From positions 50,868,501-50,932,500 of the forward strand of contig NC_069373.1 of assembly GCF_021730395.1 (NCBI RefSeq): 64,000 nt of DNA. Reading direction: 5' to 3'. Under the pieces are notes generated by a model. The model saw only the letters and a list, made by a program, of their open reading frames with translations, was not told the origin of the DNA and made no database searches. The stretch is from Mercenaria mercenaria. Its lineage: Eukaryota > Mollusca > Bivalvia > Venerida > Veneridae. Below, in pieces: positions 1 to 14,900 of the stretch; the first letter of the stretch is position 1, and every line of letters begins with the position of its first letter. The position numbers were made by a program, and so were the translations under genes.

Positions 1-895
1 TGTAAAACATCAATAATTGTCATTCTTTTTATCAGATAATCTTTTTGTGCCATTCTTTGAATTCTTTCAAAAGGATTTATAAGTTCTAATTTCAAAACTA
101 CAAATTAGTGATAATGAATGGATTTGGTAATTTTAGCAGGAACTTGACTTTTTTACATGTTTTTTTTACTTTTAAATGGAACAATTTAAATGTTTTACAA
201 TTCACGAAAGATGTGTTGTGTTGCAACAATTCTACAAAACAATGCATGCCAGCGGCTTATTTCATAAAGAAAACCGTTTTTTTTTACAAAAAGCACCGTT
301 TTCATTTTATGGCGGCCATCTTGGACGCCATCCTTGATTTCTCAGCTCTCCACCATTGATGCCAATTTATGCCGGCACTTTCAGAATCTACAAACTTTTA
401 TAAACATGCCTTGATAAAAATTGGGTCCGGGTTACCCCTAGAAAAAGTGGACTTTCTTGGCCAAAGTCACCCTACCAATAGCGTGCTGCTGTATTGACGA
501 CACCTGTCTGCAGTCCGGGAACGTTCTTTAGATGACGTTGTAGTTGTTTTGTCTGGCGGTTAGAGTGACTGGTGGTTCTAATGTCATAAAAACAAAAAGA
601 TTGTAGTTTATTTTTTTAAATCATACAAATGGAAAAGATATATGATCTCAAACATCTGATAGAATTACATAACTACAATTTATGCCTTTAAAAACGCAGA
701 AATCTGTTGCAATACACGAAAAAACTTTCCTAAAAAGTATATCAAATTAATTTTGAAATGTTTCAGTCCATTAGCATATGACGTATTGAATTGTTTTATT
801 CATTTAAGTAAAACTTTTGCTGTTCACTGTATTTTCTAAAAGCACAGTTTAGCCACACCAGAGTCTTATTATCTACATTATGTTTTCATTAAAAG
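1..895. other. Left flank, probably intron of the kinesin gene
   Basis: No exon is recognised here. The exon that begins near 896 starts well inside a kinesin motor domain, so this stretch should be intron of the same gene. It is AT-rich with short homopolymer runs. The only open frame of note (108-359) shows no family resemblance. Confidence 0.5.
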
Positions 896-2944
896 AAGCG
901 TCTGTTTAATGACCTGGGTGTTGGTCTTCTGGACAGCGCATGGTCGGGATATAACTGCACTCTGTTTGCATACGGACAAACTGGCAGCGGTAAAACATAT
1001 TCTATACTTGGTCATGGTCAAAATAAAGGTACGTAACTGAAATATCACATAAGATTAAATGACAACTGACTGTAGTCTTCGTTTTCTGCTGTGAACATTT
1101 TGATGTTTAAGGTATCTGGTAACTCATTATAATACGGTTGTAATGTTGTGCTTTATGTTCACCGAAAACACAACTTAAAAAGGTTTTGGATCATTTTTAT
1201 TAATAAATCATTTATGGAGATGAAGATTTATTTTCTTGACTCTTGCTGGTGGCCATAAATCTGTCGGATAGATTGGTTATTTCTTTATTACGTTTTTTTT
1301 TTCTCAAACAAGAATCATTTTCTGATTAAGACCAAGAGAGTTAAGGCTTCTACATGTGTTTTATAGTGCGCGGACTGGTATATTATTCCTTGACACCAGT
1401 CAAGCAAACTTATTTTTTTATTAAGTTATTATGAAGTAATTAGTTCACAAGCAATAATTTGTTTGATTCAGGAATGGTACCAATGTAGTGTCAGAAATTG
1501 TTTGATGATATTGCATCGAAGGGGAACCACACTGGCGTCGTCCATCAGGTAAAATACAATTTGAAGCTTATATGTATCTGTTATCACTGTATTATTCATC
1601 AAACACCTGTCATTTTCGATTTGATTTCATATTTATACGAAAATATTGTATAAGCAAGTCCTTGAGATAGAATTATGTTTTCAGATGTAATGGTGTTTGT
1701 AACACCGACCGCTCCATTCCGGTGCCCCACTGTGTTCCTGCTTGTTTTGTTCACGGTGTCTTTTGTTTATTTCCGTGTAAATGTTTATCGTCTGCGTATC
1801 ATTACTGACCCTGTCGTAGGGGTTTTGTTTTAGGGAGACTGCTTTCTTTGAACGTGGCTTACCCTGTTGGATCTTTACCCTCGTTTTTTTCTCTCTCAAT
1901 TGACACAGCACATATTGCGTTTCAGAAAAGATATTTTCCCTTAACATTTTATTGTTATATCCATGCATGTAAATAATTGTACAAACAAAGCATATAAATG
2001 TATCAAGTTAGGCACAACACAGGAAAAACGGATTTCAATGCAATGACTGTCAACAAACGAAAACGGCTCTCAAAATGGATCGACGAAATAGAGAAAGAAA
2101 ATCAACAAATATGATGCCACATTTTCACGTCCTGAAAATTAAAGGATAAAATACTTATTTCATTCATTTTATCAACCTTTGAATAAGCTTTTTCTGGCTC
2201 CAGATTGGGAGTTTCGTGCTTACTTCCAAGGTGGTCTATGAAGTAAAAGGAGAGATGAAATGAAGTCTTCCTTTTTCCGTAATTAGAATTTACACGGTCT
2301 CTTTATTTTCAGGTGTCATTTAGTATGTTTGAAATCTACAACGAAAAAGTGTTTGATCTGTTACACAGTGAAGGTGCATCTCAGCAAAGTTTGCCTGTAC
2401 GAATGACTGCCAAACACGGATTCTGTGGTAACAAAAAGAAAAATATCAGTTAAATTTTCAGCATTATCTCATAACGCTGAATTTCTTTTCAAAACTGCAT
2501 CTTTTAATGGTTTGATGTTGGATGACTCTATGCTTATTGCATTCAATCTTATCATCATCTAAATCAAGTTTTAAAACTTACTGAGAACACTGCAACAAAT
2601 GCAATAATACCATAAAATTAAAATAGTTCTCTAGTTTAAAGGCCATGCTTACCTTTTGATATGTTCAATTTTGTGGCAAAGCCAATAGTATCTTTAAAAT
2701 ACTCTGTTAGTATTTTCTGATCTAGAAGAACGCGTACAGAACAATTTACCGTGTATATTTACAACTAAGTAGCAGCTAATTTAATTCTCTCAAATCAGGA
2801 GACCTGTGTTAGCAATATTATATTAAATATAGTTGCAGGTCTGCAATCATACCCCGTATCAAGTTACAGAGAAATAGACTATTACATTGAGGAATGCAAT
2901 AAAAACAGAATAGTTGCGGCAACAAAAATGAATGAGAATAGCAG
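896..2944 (+). CDS. KIF28P-like: Kinesin motor, exons 1-4 in window (P-loop to switch I)
   Basis: 896-1028 encodes [14 protein letters not shown], then [18 protein letters not shown], the ATP-binding P-loop; its start could also be 899. 1472-1548 encodes GMVPM, a TAG, then [16 protein letters not shown], which corresponds to the GIVPR-CEELF segment of the family. 2313-2427 encodes [17 protein letters not shown]. 2839-2944 encodes [15 protein letters not shown] and ends in NENSS, with the serine codon split across the next intron. Donors are GTACGT, GTAAAA, GTAACA and GTAAAC, and phases agree at every junction. The TAG at 1486-1488 lies in a conserved frame on both sides. Acceptor shifts that I tried did not avoid it. 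Confidence 0.85.
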
Positions 2945-5900
2945 GTAAACATCGTTTAATAGTTATGGGGGCAAGGGACAGTAAATTTGAAAACTCCACA
3001 ACTCTGCGCTGATACCAGTGCGAAAAAAAATCATAAAATATCCAATTTCGACAAATTCAAGGCAATTTTTGAGCGAATGTCTTGCATAGACATAGCACTT
3101 CATTATGTGACATTTTCAGTCTGCCGATTCTGTTGCTTCTGTGATAAAAACGAGTAAAACGCAGGTTTCAGGACACTAAATTTTGAGACAAAAATGGCCC
3201 AAAATGCACACCTTGCGCGACCTGTACCGTATTATCTGCAAATGACTGACCTAAAACACATGCATATTTTTAAAGCATGTGGCCAGACGAAAATAATGGT
3301 GGGAAGAAAAGTGTCTCATAACCGTTTACTTTTTCCGCAAATTTGAGCTGAAGCTGGATGGATGGATGACCGTTTCCAATTCGTCTGACTTCCGTTACCT
3401 CAGGTAAAGTTTTAGACCCGGCCGTCTACATGGAGCTAGGAAAATCGATACATGCACATATTTATTTTACACAATAATCACTCGTACGCAGGAATCCTTA
3501 GTTCTATAAACATCATAAATAACCAGTTGAATATATATGCCTGTAAAGTACGTACGTCTATTTTATTTAAAAAAAAAACTGGCCCCTGCCACTTAAATAC
3601 AGTCTGATTAAGGATTGATCCAATATAGCTTTATCACATACACGGCGCAGTAATACACTTGCTTTTGCGCTTATGGTCAAAATGAACTAACTGAATTTCC
3701 ATAGGCCCACATTGTAATGTTTTGTGTTATGGGCCTTTCCTAACATTTATTATTATTATTATTATTATACCAGATTTATATAGCGCTCTTTTCATGATCA
3801 ATTTCACGTTCAAAGGCGCTTTACATAGTTCAAATGCAGCCACACAGGGCGCAAAATTCATCCTCTACAAGTACAGACACAGAGCGATCTGACCAGAGGG
3901 ACAGAGTGAGACAAAGCCCCCACGACAGAGAGATCAGAAATCAGATACAGGCATGTCCGGCTAACTTAGCCTAGCTCGTTGCGAATAGACAGCCTGGTTC
4001 TTTAACGTGCCCAGTGTATAGCACTGATACACGCAAGGATTCCCTGCGTTCCTGACCAGTACACCTTTAGTTGGGTGGGAAACACTGAAAAGCGTTTCTG
4101 AAAATTCCCGAGTAGCTGCCGGGTATCGAACCCCCGACCTCAGGATTGGAAGGCCAGTGTGCAAACCACTGAGCTATCCGTCCACCATTTGAAATTTTAA
4201 TGGCACCTACTCAGGATGTAAGAAATGTCCATGGCATATCATAAAACTACAAGAAATATACCTGTTGACCTTCACTTTTGGGCACTTTTTTAACTTTGAA
4301 CCCGGTTACCCATAGTCCGGCAGTGAATTTGTTTTTTATTTTTCTTGAAAATGCACCACTGGTAAGACATGCATATTTATCGCCCAAAATGCAATATTCC
4401 AATTAATTTTAGCCAGTAATCACGGATTAGAAGTTTGATGTATGAAATTAGATAGTTTTCAAACACATTCAACTTATATTGCACCAATGTGAGACAACTT
4501 TACATGGTAAATACACACCGCGGAATTCCCTATACATTTTCGACCAATCAGAAGCCATGAGAGTTGCTTCACTCTAACGTAAAAAGCCAAATACGTATCA
4601 TGATTATATATGATATTATATTAGATTCTGTATCTATTTAGGCCGAGCTAAAGGAAAGAAACGTTTCTATTAAGTTTGATCTACATTTTTTATATTCGAC
4701 CTATGGTACCAAAATATCCGTACCAACTGGAAACCAAGATATTGACTACTTATTGATCTTAATATACTGACGAATAGCTTCTACATATTGTAACGGCCGG
4801 CGGATGTCAGGGAAAACACACAGTTAATAACAAAGTTTAAAGTAAAGTTCCAACATTTAATGAGGCACGAAATACGCGCTTAAGTTAACTAGACTTTATG
4901 TCTTTTCCTTTCAAGTAAGCACACTAAACAAATAAACAGTTCAATTTCACATTGAAATACGTATAACTTAATTAATATAATGTGGACACAGCTCAGGATA
5001 TACAGTATATCGGAAAGACGGACGGATGGTTTCAAAAGACTTACTGCCTAACTTGCAGTTTGAATTTGGCGCTCTAATGCAAGAACTACGTATACGAACA
5101 AAGTGCTGACGCCATTGTCCGCCAGCCAATATATAGCCTCCTGGGATTTGACCACGTGATGTAACTGACCAATGACTGAAGGCCCGGTGAAGGAGGTGTG
5201 TCCGGGTAATCCAATCAAATACAGACCGGGCACCGTTCTCCAATGAAATCACAAAACGGTGACAGGCCGGGATTCCAGGACACCAGTCTCTCTACGGAGC
5301 TTCAGCCAGGGTTTCTCGCAAATAATGTATTAAATAAACAAGGTCTTAAGTGAAAGTAAACCTCATACAATACCTTGTTTCATAACAAGTATTTTGATAT
5401 ATAACACCCTAAGAAATATGAAGTAGTTTAATCACAATCATGGAAAAACACTTTGAAGCGGGGCTGTTAGCAGACGCTCAGATAGACCGGTAAGAGATTT
5501 TACATTGGCACATCAGAAAATCATAAAATGCAACAAATATGGCCTAAATCTAATTAAATCTAAGTGTGACTGGAATAATAGAATGTATACTGCGTTGCTG
5601 TTTACATAGGTACCTTACACCTTTACCAAGTAAATGTCCCATAATCGTAAATATTTCTCTACCGGTCTGCAACAACAACAACAAAAATGTCAGCCTCCAT
5701 GAAAGAAGCTTTTTGCACTGAAGAAAATCGTAAATATAAGAAGTTAAACTGTATATCAGGTGAAGTGACTTGACAATCTAAGCAGATATACTAATACTGT
5801 AAGTAAGTGAATAATTTCTGAGAGTTTACACGCGTTATCAGTAGAAATAAACAAGCTGGGAGCTGAAAAATGTACATGTACAAAAATACAGTTTTGGGTT

Positions 5901-8900
5901 TTCTTACACTCTCCCCAACTTCCAATAACAAAATTCTCCTGAATTTGAATCTGCCATAAAGTTATCAGTCTTATCTTGGTTCTTAATGACATATTTTGAA
6001 ATTACTTAAAGAACAATTCAAGAACTGGATGCTCATGCATAAAATACCTTTAGGCACAAACTGTATCTCATCTGATATAGAAAGTGTAACAACATGGTAA
6101 ATATAGTTAACTCATAGTAACTTTTTATGTATATACATAAAAGAACAGAACTTTTAGCACAGCCTGTATTTTAATCTAACAAATTATTTGTGGTAAGAAA
6201 AACTTACAGCACACCTGTATCTCCTAGTGACAAGCATCAATGTAAGTATAATTTACAGTACACTGTAATTCAAAGTGAAAAGTATATGAGTAAGAACAAT
6301 TAACAGCACACACTGTACCTCCTATGTGAGTATAATTTACAGTACACCTGTATCTAAATACCAGTACCTTTGTATGGTTAAAACATCTGCTAGACAAAAA
6401 TTATGGTATGTACAACTTACGACACAACCTGTATTTAATCTGTTAGAATTGATGGTAATAGAGTTAAACTGTCTATTGAATAAAACATGTATCAGTAATT
6501 GTTTAAAAATCAAAAACACTTTATTGAAATGGACCAATAGTATGACTTCAACTGAGTACCACAAAATAGGTAAAGTTTTCTTATGTAAGATACCTAGCAC
6601 TTTAAAAAAGAACAAGACTAGTACATTTTTCTACCATCTAAATTCTTAATGGAATTTTGTCACACTGTCTTAAAAGTTTATCGTTGGTAGTGTCCCTGAG
6701 CATACTACTACACTCTAGCATTGCGAGCCATTTTTCGGACTTGACGTTTTTACTGTTGGCTATCATCCAAAGAGTTGCATAGGTATAATACCTTGAGTGT
6801 GCAGTCGGATCTTTCCCAGCATCAGGTAAACAGTATGCTTTCGTTCCAGGCAAGACGAGAAAATTAAACTGGTCAAGAATGTCAGAACGTTCTAAGTTAC
6901 TGGTATTTACCCCACGTTCCTGTAATATTTTGAAAGTTAGTATTTCCAGCTGTAGCAGCCTCTGGTCAGGTGAGAGATTTTTCCAATTTTTTGGTGGCCA
7001 TTTGCAGGTAAGGTTTCCTTCGGTTAATGTAATGGACTCATCCTCCACCCACTCCCTTCTGGCAGGGGGACACAGTGGCATTGCACCCATTCGGAGTAAT
7101 TTTGTAGCCCGACAACCTTGGTGGTTAACTTTAGGTTGTTGTGGTGCCAGAAAATTTGAGTTCATGGTACTGATGACTGGTTCCTTGCGTTTTGGCACAA
7201 TAACTGACCGGGTATGTTGGTTACTATTCAAAGAATTGCTAGCATTTGAAGTGTTCGAAATTTGAGCAGGCAGTGATGGACTTGAGGTAATTGTAGCTGT
7301 TTCTATAGGTAGTGCAGGTGAATCTGTGACATCTGAGGCTAATTTGATCTTCTTTGAGCCCATTTCAATTTTAATAATGTGTACCTCCTTAATTAAACTC
7401 CTGCGTATGCCTTATTTAAGCGCAATGCTTGATTTCAGTTCTGGACATGTTTCAGCAAGGCTAGTGTCAAAATGTTCATGTCCGGCAGCATCTTTTAGTA
7501 CAGCCAGCCTGAGTACAATGACTCTCATGGCTAGTTTATCTTCAAATAGGTCATTGGTTAAAGCAACACGTAACTTCTTATATCCTTGATGTAAGTCAAT
7601 ATGAGGGTTACTAGTGTTCAAGGAAATTTGATTAATTACTAGGTCATCAGATGTGTTGGGTAACTGCGGATCAATCAGTTCAAGAGGCATTACATAGGAA
7701 TCATCACCTACTTCCCATCCTTCCAGCAATTCTTCCCTAGTTTTGCTGCATCTACCCTCTAAACGTTTTGCCCACATAATCATCAATGTCCTAAACCGTA
7801 TATCACTTGGGCTCAAGCGATCAGCTTTTTGAACTAACTTGGAGTATTCTTTTGGAAATACAGATAGGTAGAGTCCATTGCTTTCATTAAAGGCATCATC
7901 ATCCAGTTCTTTGGATTCAGAAGGATGTGATTTCAAGAAACGAACTTTCAAATCTGAAACTCTTTTGAAGTGCACTTCCTTATGGCAGCACATTGGACAA
8001 ACTACTGACAGTATGTTCCTTCCCAGCATGTTGCTTTAGTTGTTTCCTGGTTTGAAACACAGCTTTACAAATCCAACAGGATCCATTCTGAAAGAATATC
8101 ATAAATGTCATAAGTGTCAGGCTGATAACTTTATGTCTCTTTCACATTCAATACTGTTTATTGATAAAATTAAATAGTTAATTGTTTCCAGCTTGCAAAA
8201 TTACTGTCTGATGATAATCATAAATTATCGTGTTAATTATCATTTTCAAAATGATGCACTGTCCAATAATGTACTGATATTAATATTACAAAAGTACTTT
8301 TAAATAGATAACATGACTGGGCTGTGTCCACTTATATTTACACACATAATATTATGTATGTCACTGCTTCATTTTATAAAAATGTCTGATTATGTCACTA
8401 TTCTTACACACGCGTTGTAATTCTACTGCAGGGCTGTATTTTATAGTCAATACTTATCAGTTCACGGTTAATCACAAATAAACACAGGTCAAAAACATAT
8501 CCTTGATGCGCGTCATCATTGCCATCAACAAAGTACCCCCTATTTCATTCGTGAGTTGGTGCGTCCAGAGAACCGCCACCCTTTCAAGAAAATACTTCAG
8601 TCTCAGACCACAGTTTCCATTTTATGACTTCACTTAAACTGCATATTCTTGGTTATATTATACCCCTCACAGTTATTACCTAGGCGTTAACTTCAAATAA
8701 TACAAGTTTAAACATACCAGTTATAATTTCAGTTCAAACATTTTCATTGATAACATTAAACTAATAACATAAGTAACTGTCTAACATTTCTGTTTTTCTT
8801 TAGTTTGTATTTATGCAGATGAACACCATTTAGGAGGATTTTTACCGCTGTATGGTAAAAGTCTGTCAACATGATAAACTTTTGGTTTCATTCGCGGGGA

Positions 8901-11900
8901 GCTTTTTACTAAATATGTTACGTCATCTAGCTGTCTAACAATAACATATGGACCCTTCTATTTTGATGTTAGTTTAGAACAAACGCCAATTCGTCTAGCA
9001 GGGTTATAGAGCCATACCAGTTGACCTTCACGGAAAGATCTTTTCTTTGCTTTAAGATCATAATGACGTTTTTGATAGTTTGCATTCACTTTAAGAGATT
9101 TTCTGGCATGTTCGTGAACATTACTGATATTTTGACGTAGGTTAGTAACATAAACTGAACCATCTACGGGAACTTTATCATTATGTTGTGGTATACCAAT
9201 AACGGCTTCTAATGGCATAACAACGTTGCGTCCAAAAAACATTTCATTTGGAGTTAAACCCGTACTTGTATGTACTGATGCGCGATAAGCCATGAGTAAT
9301 TGAGGAAGGTAAACATCCTAGTTACGCTGATCATCATGGCAGAACATCGTCAACATAGATTGTAGTGTTCTATTAAAGCGCTCTACGGTTCCATATGCTT
9401 GCTGGTCTGAACCTTATCGATATGTAAGAAGTCACATATCTCTTTAAAAAGACCGGGTGTAAAATTAGTACCCTGATCAGTCAAAATTTGAAGTGGAGTA
9501 CCAAAGCGACAGATACATTCATTGACAATTACTTCTGCGATTGTTTTAGATTCCTGATTTGGTAAGGCATATGCTTCTGTCCATTTGGTGAAACAGTCTA
9601 CAATGACCAATATATATTTATTACCATTGTTTGTTAAAGGAAGTGGGCCAAGAATGTCCATGGCTATTTTTTCCATAGGTTCACCTACTAAGTATTGCTG
9701 TAGTGGATCCTTTGATGCTGCTGTGGATTTACGAGCAACACACTGGTCACATGTATTGCAGTATTCAGTAATGTCATCTTTCATTCCGGGCCAGTAGAAT
9801 GACTGTTTAACCCTGTGAAGCGTTTTCTCAATTCCTAAATGTCCGGCTGATGGAATGTCATGAAAATAATGCATAATGTCATGTCTTTTACTGTTTGGTA
9901 CTACAAGCAGGTGCTTTTCACGGTTTAAGTCTGTATCTTCAAATTTACAATGAAGTAACCCATCAGTTAAAGTTAAGCAATCCCATTGCCGCCATAATGT
10001 TTTCAGTATTGAAGTATCTGATGACACGCGGTCCCAGTGTGGTCGTTCTGCATTATTCTCTTTTGCATTGATAAGAAGAGCAATGTCAGTGTCATTAAGT
10101 TGAGTTTCGCGTATTTCAGCCGGGCTCCAACCATCAAGATAAGATCTAGTGGTTGAAGTACACGGTGTCATTTTCATTACCGTTTCAGAAGAATCAAATG
10201 TTTCGTCCTGTTGGTCATTCTGTTGCAGAAAAAGTGACTCGGTATAAGAAACTTCACAGTCATCGTCATCGGCGTTATCGTTCAATTTTTCTTGTCGTTC
10301 ACAGACACGACAAGGTCTGCGTGATAAAGCATCTGCATTTGAATGCTTAAGACCTGGGCGATGGACAATAGTCAAATCATAGGTTTCTAATTCTTGAACC
10401 AAACGCGCTATTTGACCTGAAGGCCTTTTCAACTGTTTTAACCAGCTAACTGCAGCATTATCTGTGCGTAGTAATGTAGGCTGTCCATAGAGATAAAAGT
10501 GAAAGGTTCTTAAAGCAACAACTACAGCGAGAAGTTCTTTTCTTGTCGTACAGTATGACACTTCATGTTTGTTAGGTGACTTGCTCATATAAGCAATAAC
10601 CTTTTCATGACCGTCTTGCTTTTGCGAAAGTACTGCACCAACACATTTGTCGCTTCCATCAGTGTCAAGTATGAAAGGGGTGTCTTGAAGTGGGTTGCCA
10701 AAATTGGTGCACTTGTTAAAGCTTTCTTTAACTGTTCAAAAGCATTCTGAGCACTTTCTGTCCATTGGAATTTGACACCCTTTTCACATAATTTATGCAG
10801 TGGTCGGGCTATACTTGCAAATCCTTGGATAAATTTTCTGTAATACGAACATAGGCCTAAAAAGTTTCGGGTTTCCTTAGTTGTCCTTGGTTGAGGCCAG
10901 TATTTCACAGCTGTGATTTTGTCGGGATCAGTTGATACACCCTGTTCTGAGACAACATGCCCAAGAAATTTGGTCTGCTTCTGGAAGAAGGCACATTTGG
11001 AAGGTTTAAGTTTTAAATTGGCATCAAGAAGCCTATCAAAGATGTTTCGCAACCTCTGGAGTCTTTCTAAGACACTGTTGCTTGGAGAAATGATATCGTC
11101 CGTATAAAGAAGTAGTTCTATCCATTGCAGACCTCGTAAAACATGATGTTGATGGACTGTTGGCTAAACCAAAAGGCATAACTGTCCATTGAAATAAACC
11201 AAGATTAGTAGCAAACGCTGTTTTCTGACGATCTTCTGGAGCCATTCCGACTTGCCAAAATCCAGAGCATAAGTCCATTGAACTGTAAAATTTGGAGTTC
11301 GCAAGTGCATCCAAGCACTCATCAACACGGAGAAGTGGGTATGCATCTTTTGTCGTTAAAACATTGACGGCTCTATAGTCCACACAGAAACGAATACTGC
11401 CATCTTTCTTGGTAACAAGTACTACAGGTGAACTCCAAGGACTGTTCGATGGCTCAATTACACCTTTTTCAAGCATTTTGTAAATTTCTTCTCTTTCAGC
11501 TTGTCGTTTTCCCATTGGCTGACGTCTAGCTGGCTGTCGTACAGGTATAGCATTTCCTGTATGTATTCTGTGTTGTACGCGACCACATTTACCAAGATCG
11601 TTAGACGACTTCGCGAAGACACATTCATATTGTATTAGCATTTCTTTTAATTGCTTGCTTTCATCTTCTGATAAATGAATAGAACTTCTTTTGAATAGGT
11701 CATTTAAATGTTCAGGTAGTTCTTTTTCTTTATTTGTGTTTTCAGGTTTCAAGGTTCTAACTGTTTCCTGTTCAATCTTATTATCAAGGTATGGTTCACA
11801 AGACCCTACCGTTTGATTTTCATATTATGTCACGGTTTTGTTTGAGCAGTTTACAAAATTTATACAAATGTCTGATTTTGATGTTTCGATTACACCAGGG

Positions 11901-14900
11901 ACCATACCAATGTCATCAGAAGATAATTTTACAGGTTCAGTTTAACCATACTCTGTTATCTTCTGTGATTCATTAATTTCAACTGGAAGCCTTATTGCTG
12001 AATTTGCAGGAATTACAGTTGTTCTTCGTACTAGAACTCTACACATGACTTTTCACTGCCGACACAACAATTTATTTGATTTTGTTTTGTTACAATTTTG
12101 CCACTTTTATAGTTTATGGTCTCTACATACTGCAAAAGAAAATCTTGACCAATGATACCATCTTGTCCAATATCACAAATGAGGACTGATTGTTCAAACA
12201 AATGACCATTTAATTCAATGTTAATAACAGTTTTACCTAGTGTTTTTATTGTACCACCACTAGCATCATGAACAGGAGTAGGGAATGGCTCAACAGTTGG
12301 CTGCTGCTCTTTATCAATCTTATTGAATTTGTCTAATGAAATGATTGTAACTGCGGAGCCATTATCTATTAGAAATTCTATTTGTTGGCCAGATATTATT
12401 CCATTTGTGTAAAACCCATTGTCCCATTTCTTGTCTAATATGTGGCCTGTTCTTACAGTGTCTGATTGAATAGTTACTTCATCAGGCCTTGTTGTTTCAG
12501 TTGTCGACTCACGGCCTACTGAGTCGACATGGTCGCGTTTCCCGACAAGTTTTCAGATGAGGTTTTAGCAGGTGTATTGTGATTTACAGTGTTTGAGTAG
12601 CTCTGGTGTCTGTGTCTAGATGGGCATTCCCTATATAAATGGTCAGTGGCATTGCATGTGTAACAGTGTCGCATAGGTTTTGACCTTGAGTCTTGTCTTT
12701 TTGTAGTGGTGTGCGGAACAGAAACATTTTCAAGTTGCTCAAGTCTAGAATCTAATTTCTGGAGAAGATTTGAAATGTTTGAGTCAATACCAGATGTGTC
12801 TATAGTACGCACATTACCCCTAGTGTTTCTGCTGTTTGATTCTCCAATAATAGCTTCATATCTGTCTATTACAGCAGCAGCATCTTGCAGTGTAGTACAG
12901 TTATTATCAATGCATCTGCATTTCATTTCGACTGGTATTAATTTGTACAGGTGATTGAGTGCAATTGCATCTTGAGCTCTGCTGTCCAGCTGGTAGTACG
13001 CTTTCTTAGTAATGGGCGAATGTCATCGCAAAGTGCAGTAATACTTTCCCCTTGTCTGCGCTGCCTTGTTTCCAGCATATTTAACCATTTGCCAGCATGG
13101 ATACTGCTGCAAAATCTATGCTGCATTTGATATGCCGGGGCATTGTATTCTTGTCGCTGATGTGGATCCAGACTCATGTAGAAGGTGCTAGCCTGACCCC
13201 TAAGAGATGCCGCTAAGAACAGAACTTTATTTCTATCATCCCAGTTACCAAGCTCTGCACAGTTTTTAAAATGTGAACAGTATTCTTCCCAAGATTCTTG
13301 TCCAGAATAAGGCTCCGGTTTCAGACTAGGTACAGATGTATGATAATTTGGGTTGTGAGGTCGGGAATAGACTCGATGTGGTTGTCTGGGAGGTCTAACA
13401 ATGGAATTATTGTCATAGTCATTGTCACTAAGGATCATATACCTATCCCTATTAATGTTACTGTGATTGACATTTCTCCTATGCTCATATCTTTCTCTTG
13501 ATGCTTCAAGTCGATAACGTCTATCACCAGATCTATTTGAACTCCTGTGATGTTGCACTGCTCGCCTCTGGTAACAAGGCGAACGACTAGACTGGTAACG
13601 TCTACTAGTATGGGGTCTATGGAAATATGTGGGACTTTGACTCCTATCAGAGGAATCAGAATGATGTCTTTCGGTCCGTCTATGGTATCTAGACGACCTC
13701 CTAGATCTAGACTGGTGGCGTCTAGCTTGATTAGATATGTGATTGCATCCATTGGATATAACTGAATGGTCAGACCCAGGTGATCTGCTGGCCCTTCTAT
13801 GGTTACCAGAGGACCTACTAGACTGGTGGCATCTAGTATTTGACTTGCTATTATGTACTACTGGTTGTCTACTATTGACTGGTGTGCCCAGGTTAGATGC
13901 TGGTTTTTGGCATATACCAGCCTCACTTTCATGCATAAGCTCATGTTCATTATGTCTTTCATTGTTTATACAACTGTTATTGTCTGTATAATCATTGTCA
14001 CTATTGCTGTGTGAAACATCATCAGTATTTATTTATCCATTGTCATTTTGATTATTTACATTGAAGTAAACTTCAGAGTCTGAGTTATCTGCCATTATTT
14101 ATTGAATTGTGTTTACAGCTAGTTAATAAGTTATATAGAGCATCTCCCTTTAATACAGCTATGTTTGTTGTAAGCACAATAAATTACAATTAATACATAA
14201 CTGTCTGAGCACTGTACATAGTCTAGCTATTTAACTAAATGCTAGTGTCAGCAACAAAATTTAAGTTCTCACGCATGTACCTAACGTAATACACTATACC
14301 ATATTTAGTGTATGTGCGCCGAGTTATTGTAAAATCATATACTACAGTTCATATTTAATTCTACTGTAGAATCTGTTCAGTAACGTTAATCTAGCCTTAA
14401 TTTTTGCGCAGTTCGAGATGTATTCGGCAATAAAACATCTGCACTTCTGACACCAATTTGTAACGGCCGGCGGATGTCAGGGAAAACACACAGTTAACAC
14501 ACAGTTAATAACAAAGTTTAAAGTAAAGTTCCAAAATTTAATGAGGCACGAAATACGCGCTTAAGTTAACTGGACTCTATGTCTTTTCCTTTCAAGTAAG
14601 CACAATAAACAAATAAACAGTTCAATTTCACATTGAAATACTTAATTAATATAATGTGGACACAGCTCAGGATATACAGTATATCGGAAAGACGGACGGA
14701 TGGTTTCAAAAGACTTACTGCCTAACTTGCAGTTTGAATTTGGCGCTCTTACGCAAGAACTACGTATACGAACAAAGTGCTGACGCCATTGTCCGCCAGC
14801 CAATATATAGCCTCCTGGGATGTGACCACGTGATGTAACTGACCAATGACTGAAGGCCCGGTGAAGGAGGTGTGTCCGGGTAATCCAATCAAATACAGAC

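Noticed and set aside
1681-1968. 95-residue minus-strand frame in a kinesin intron
   Set aside because: Reads like a possible repeat-derived peptide, but I do not recognise it and there is no second copy in the window.
4110-4187. Possible tRNA gene on the minus strand
   Set aside because: A and B boxes are present, but it is the head of a SINE with an (AAT)n tail.
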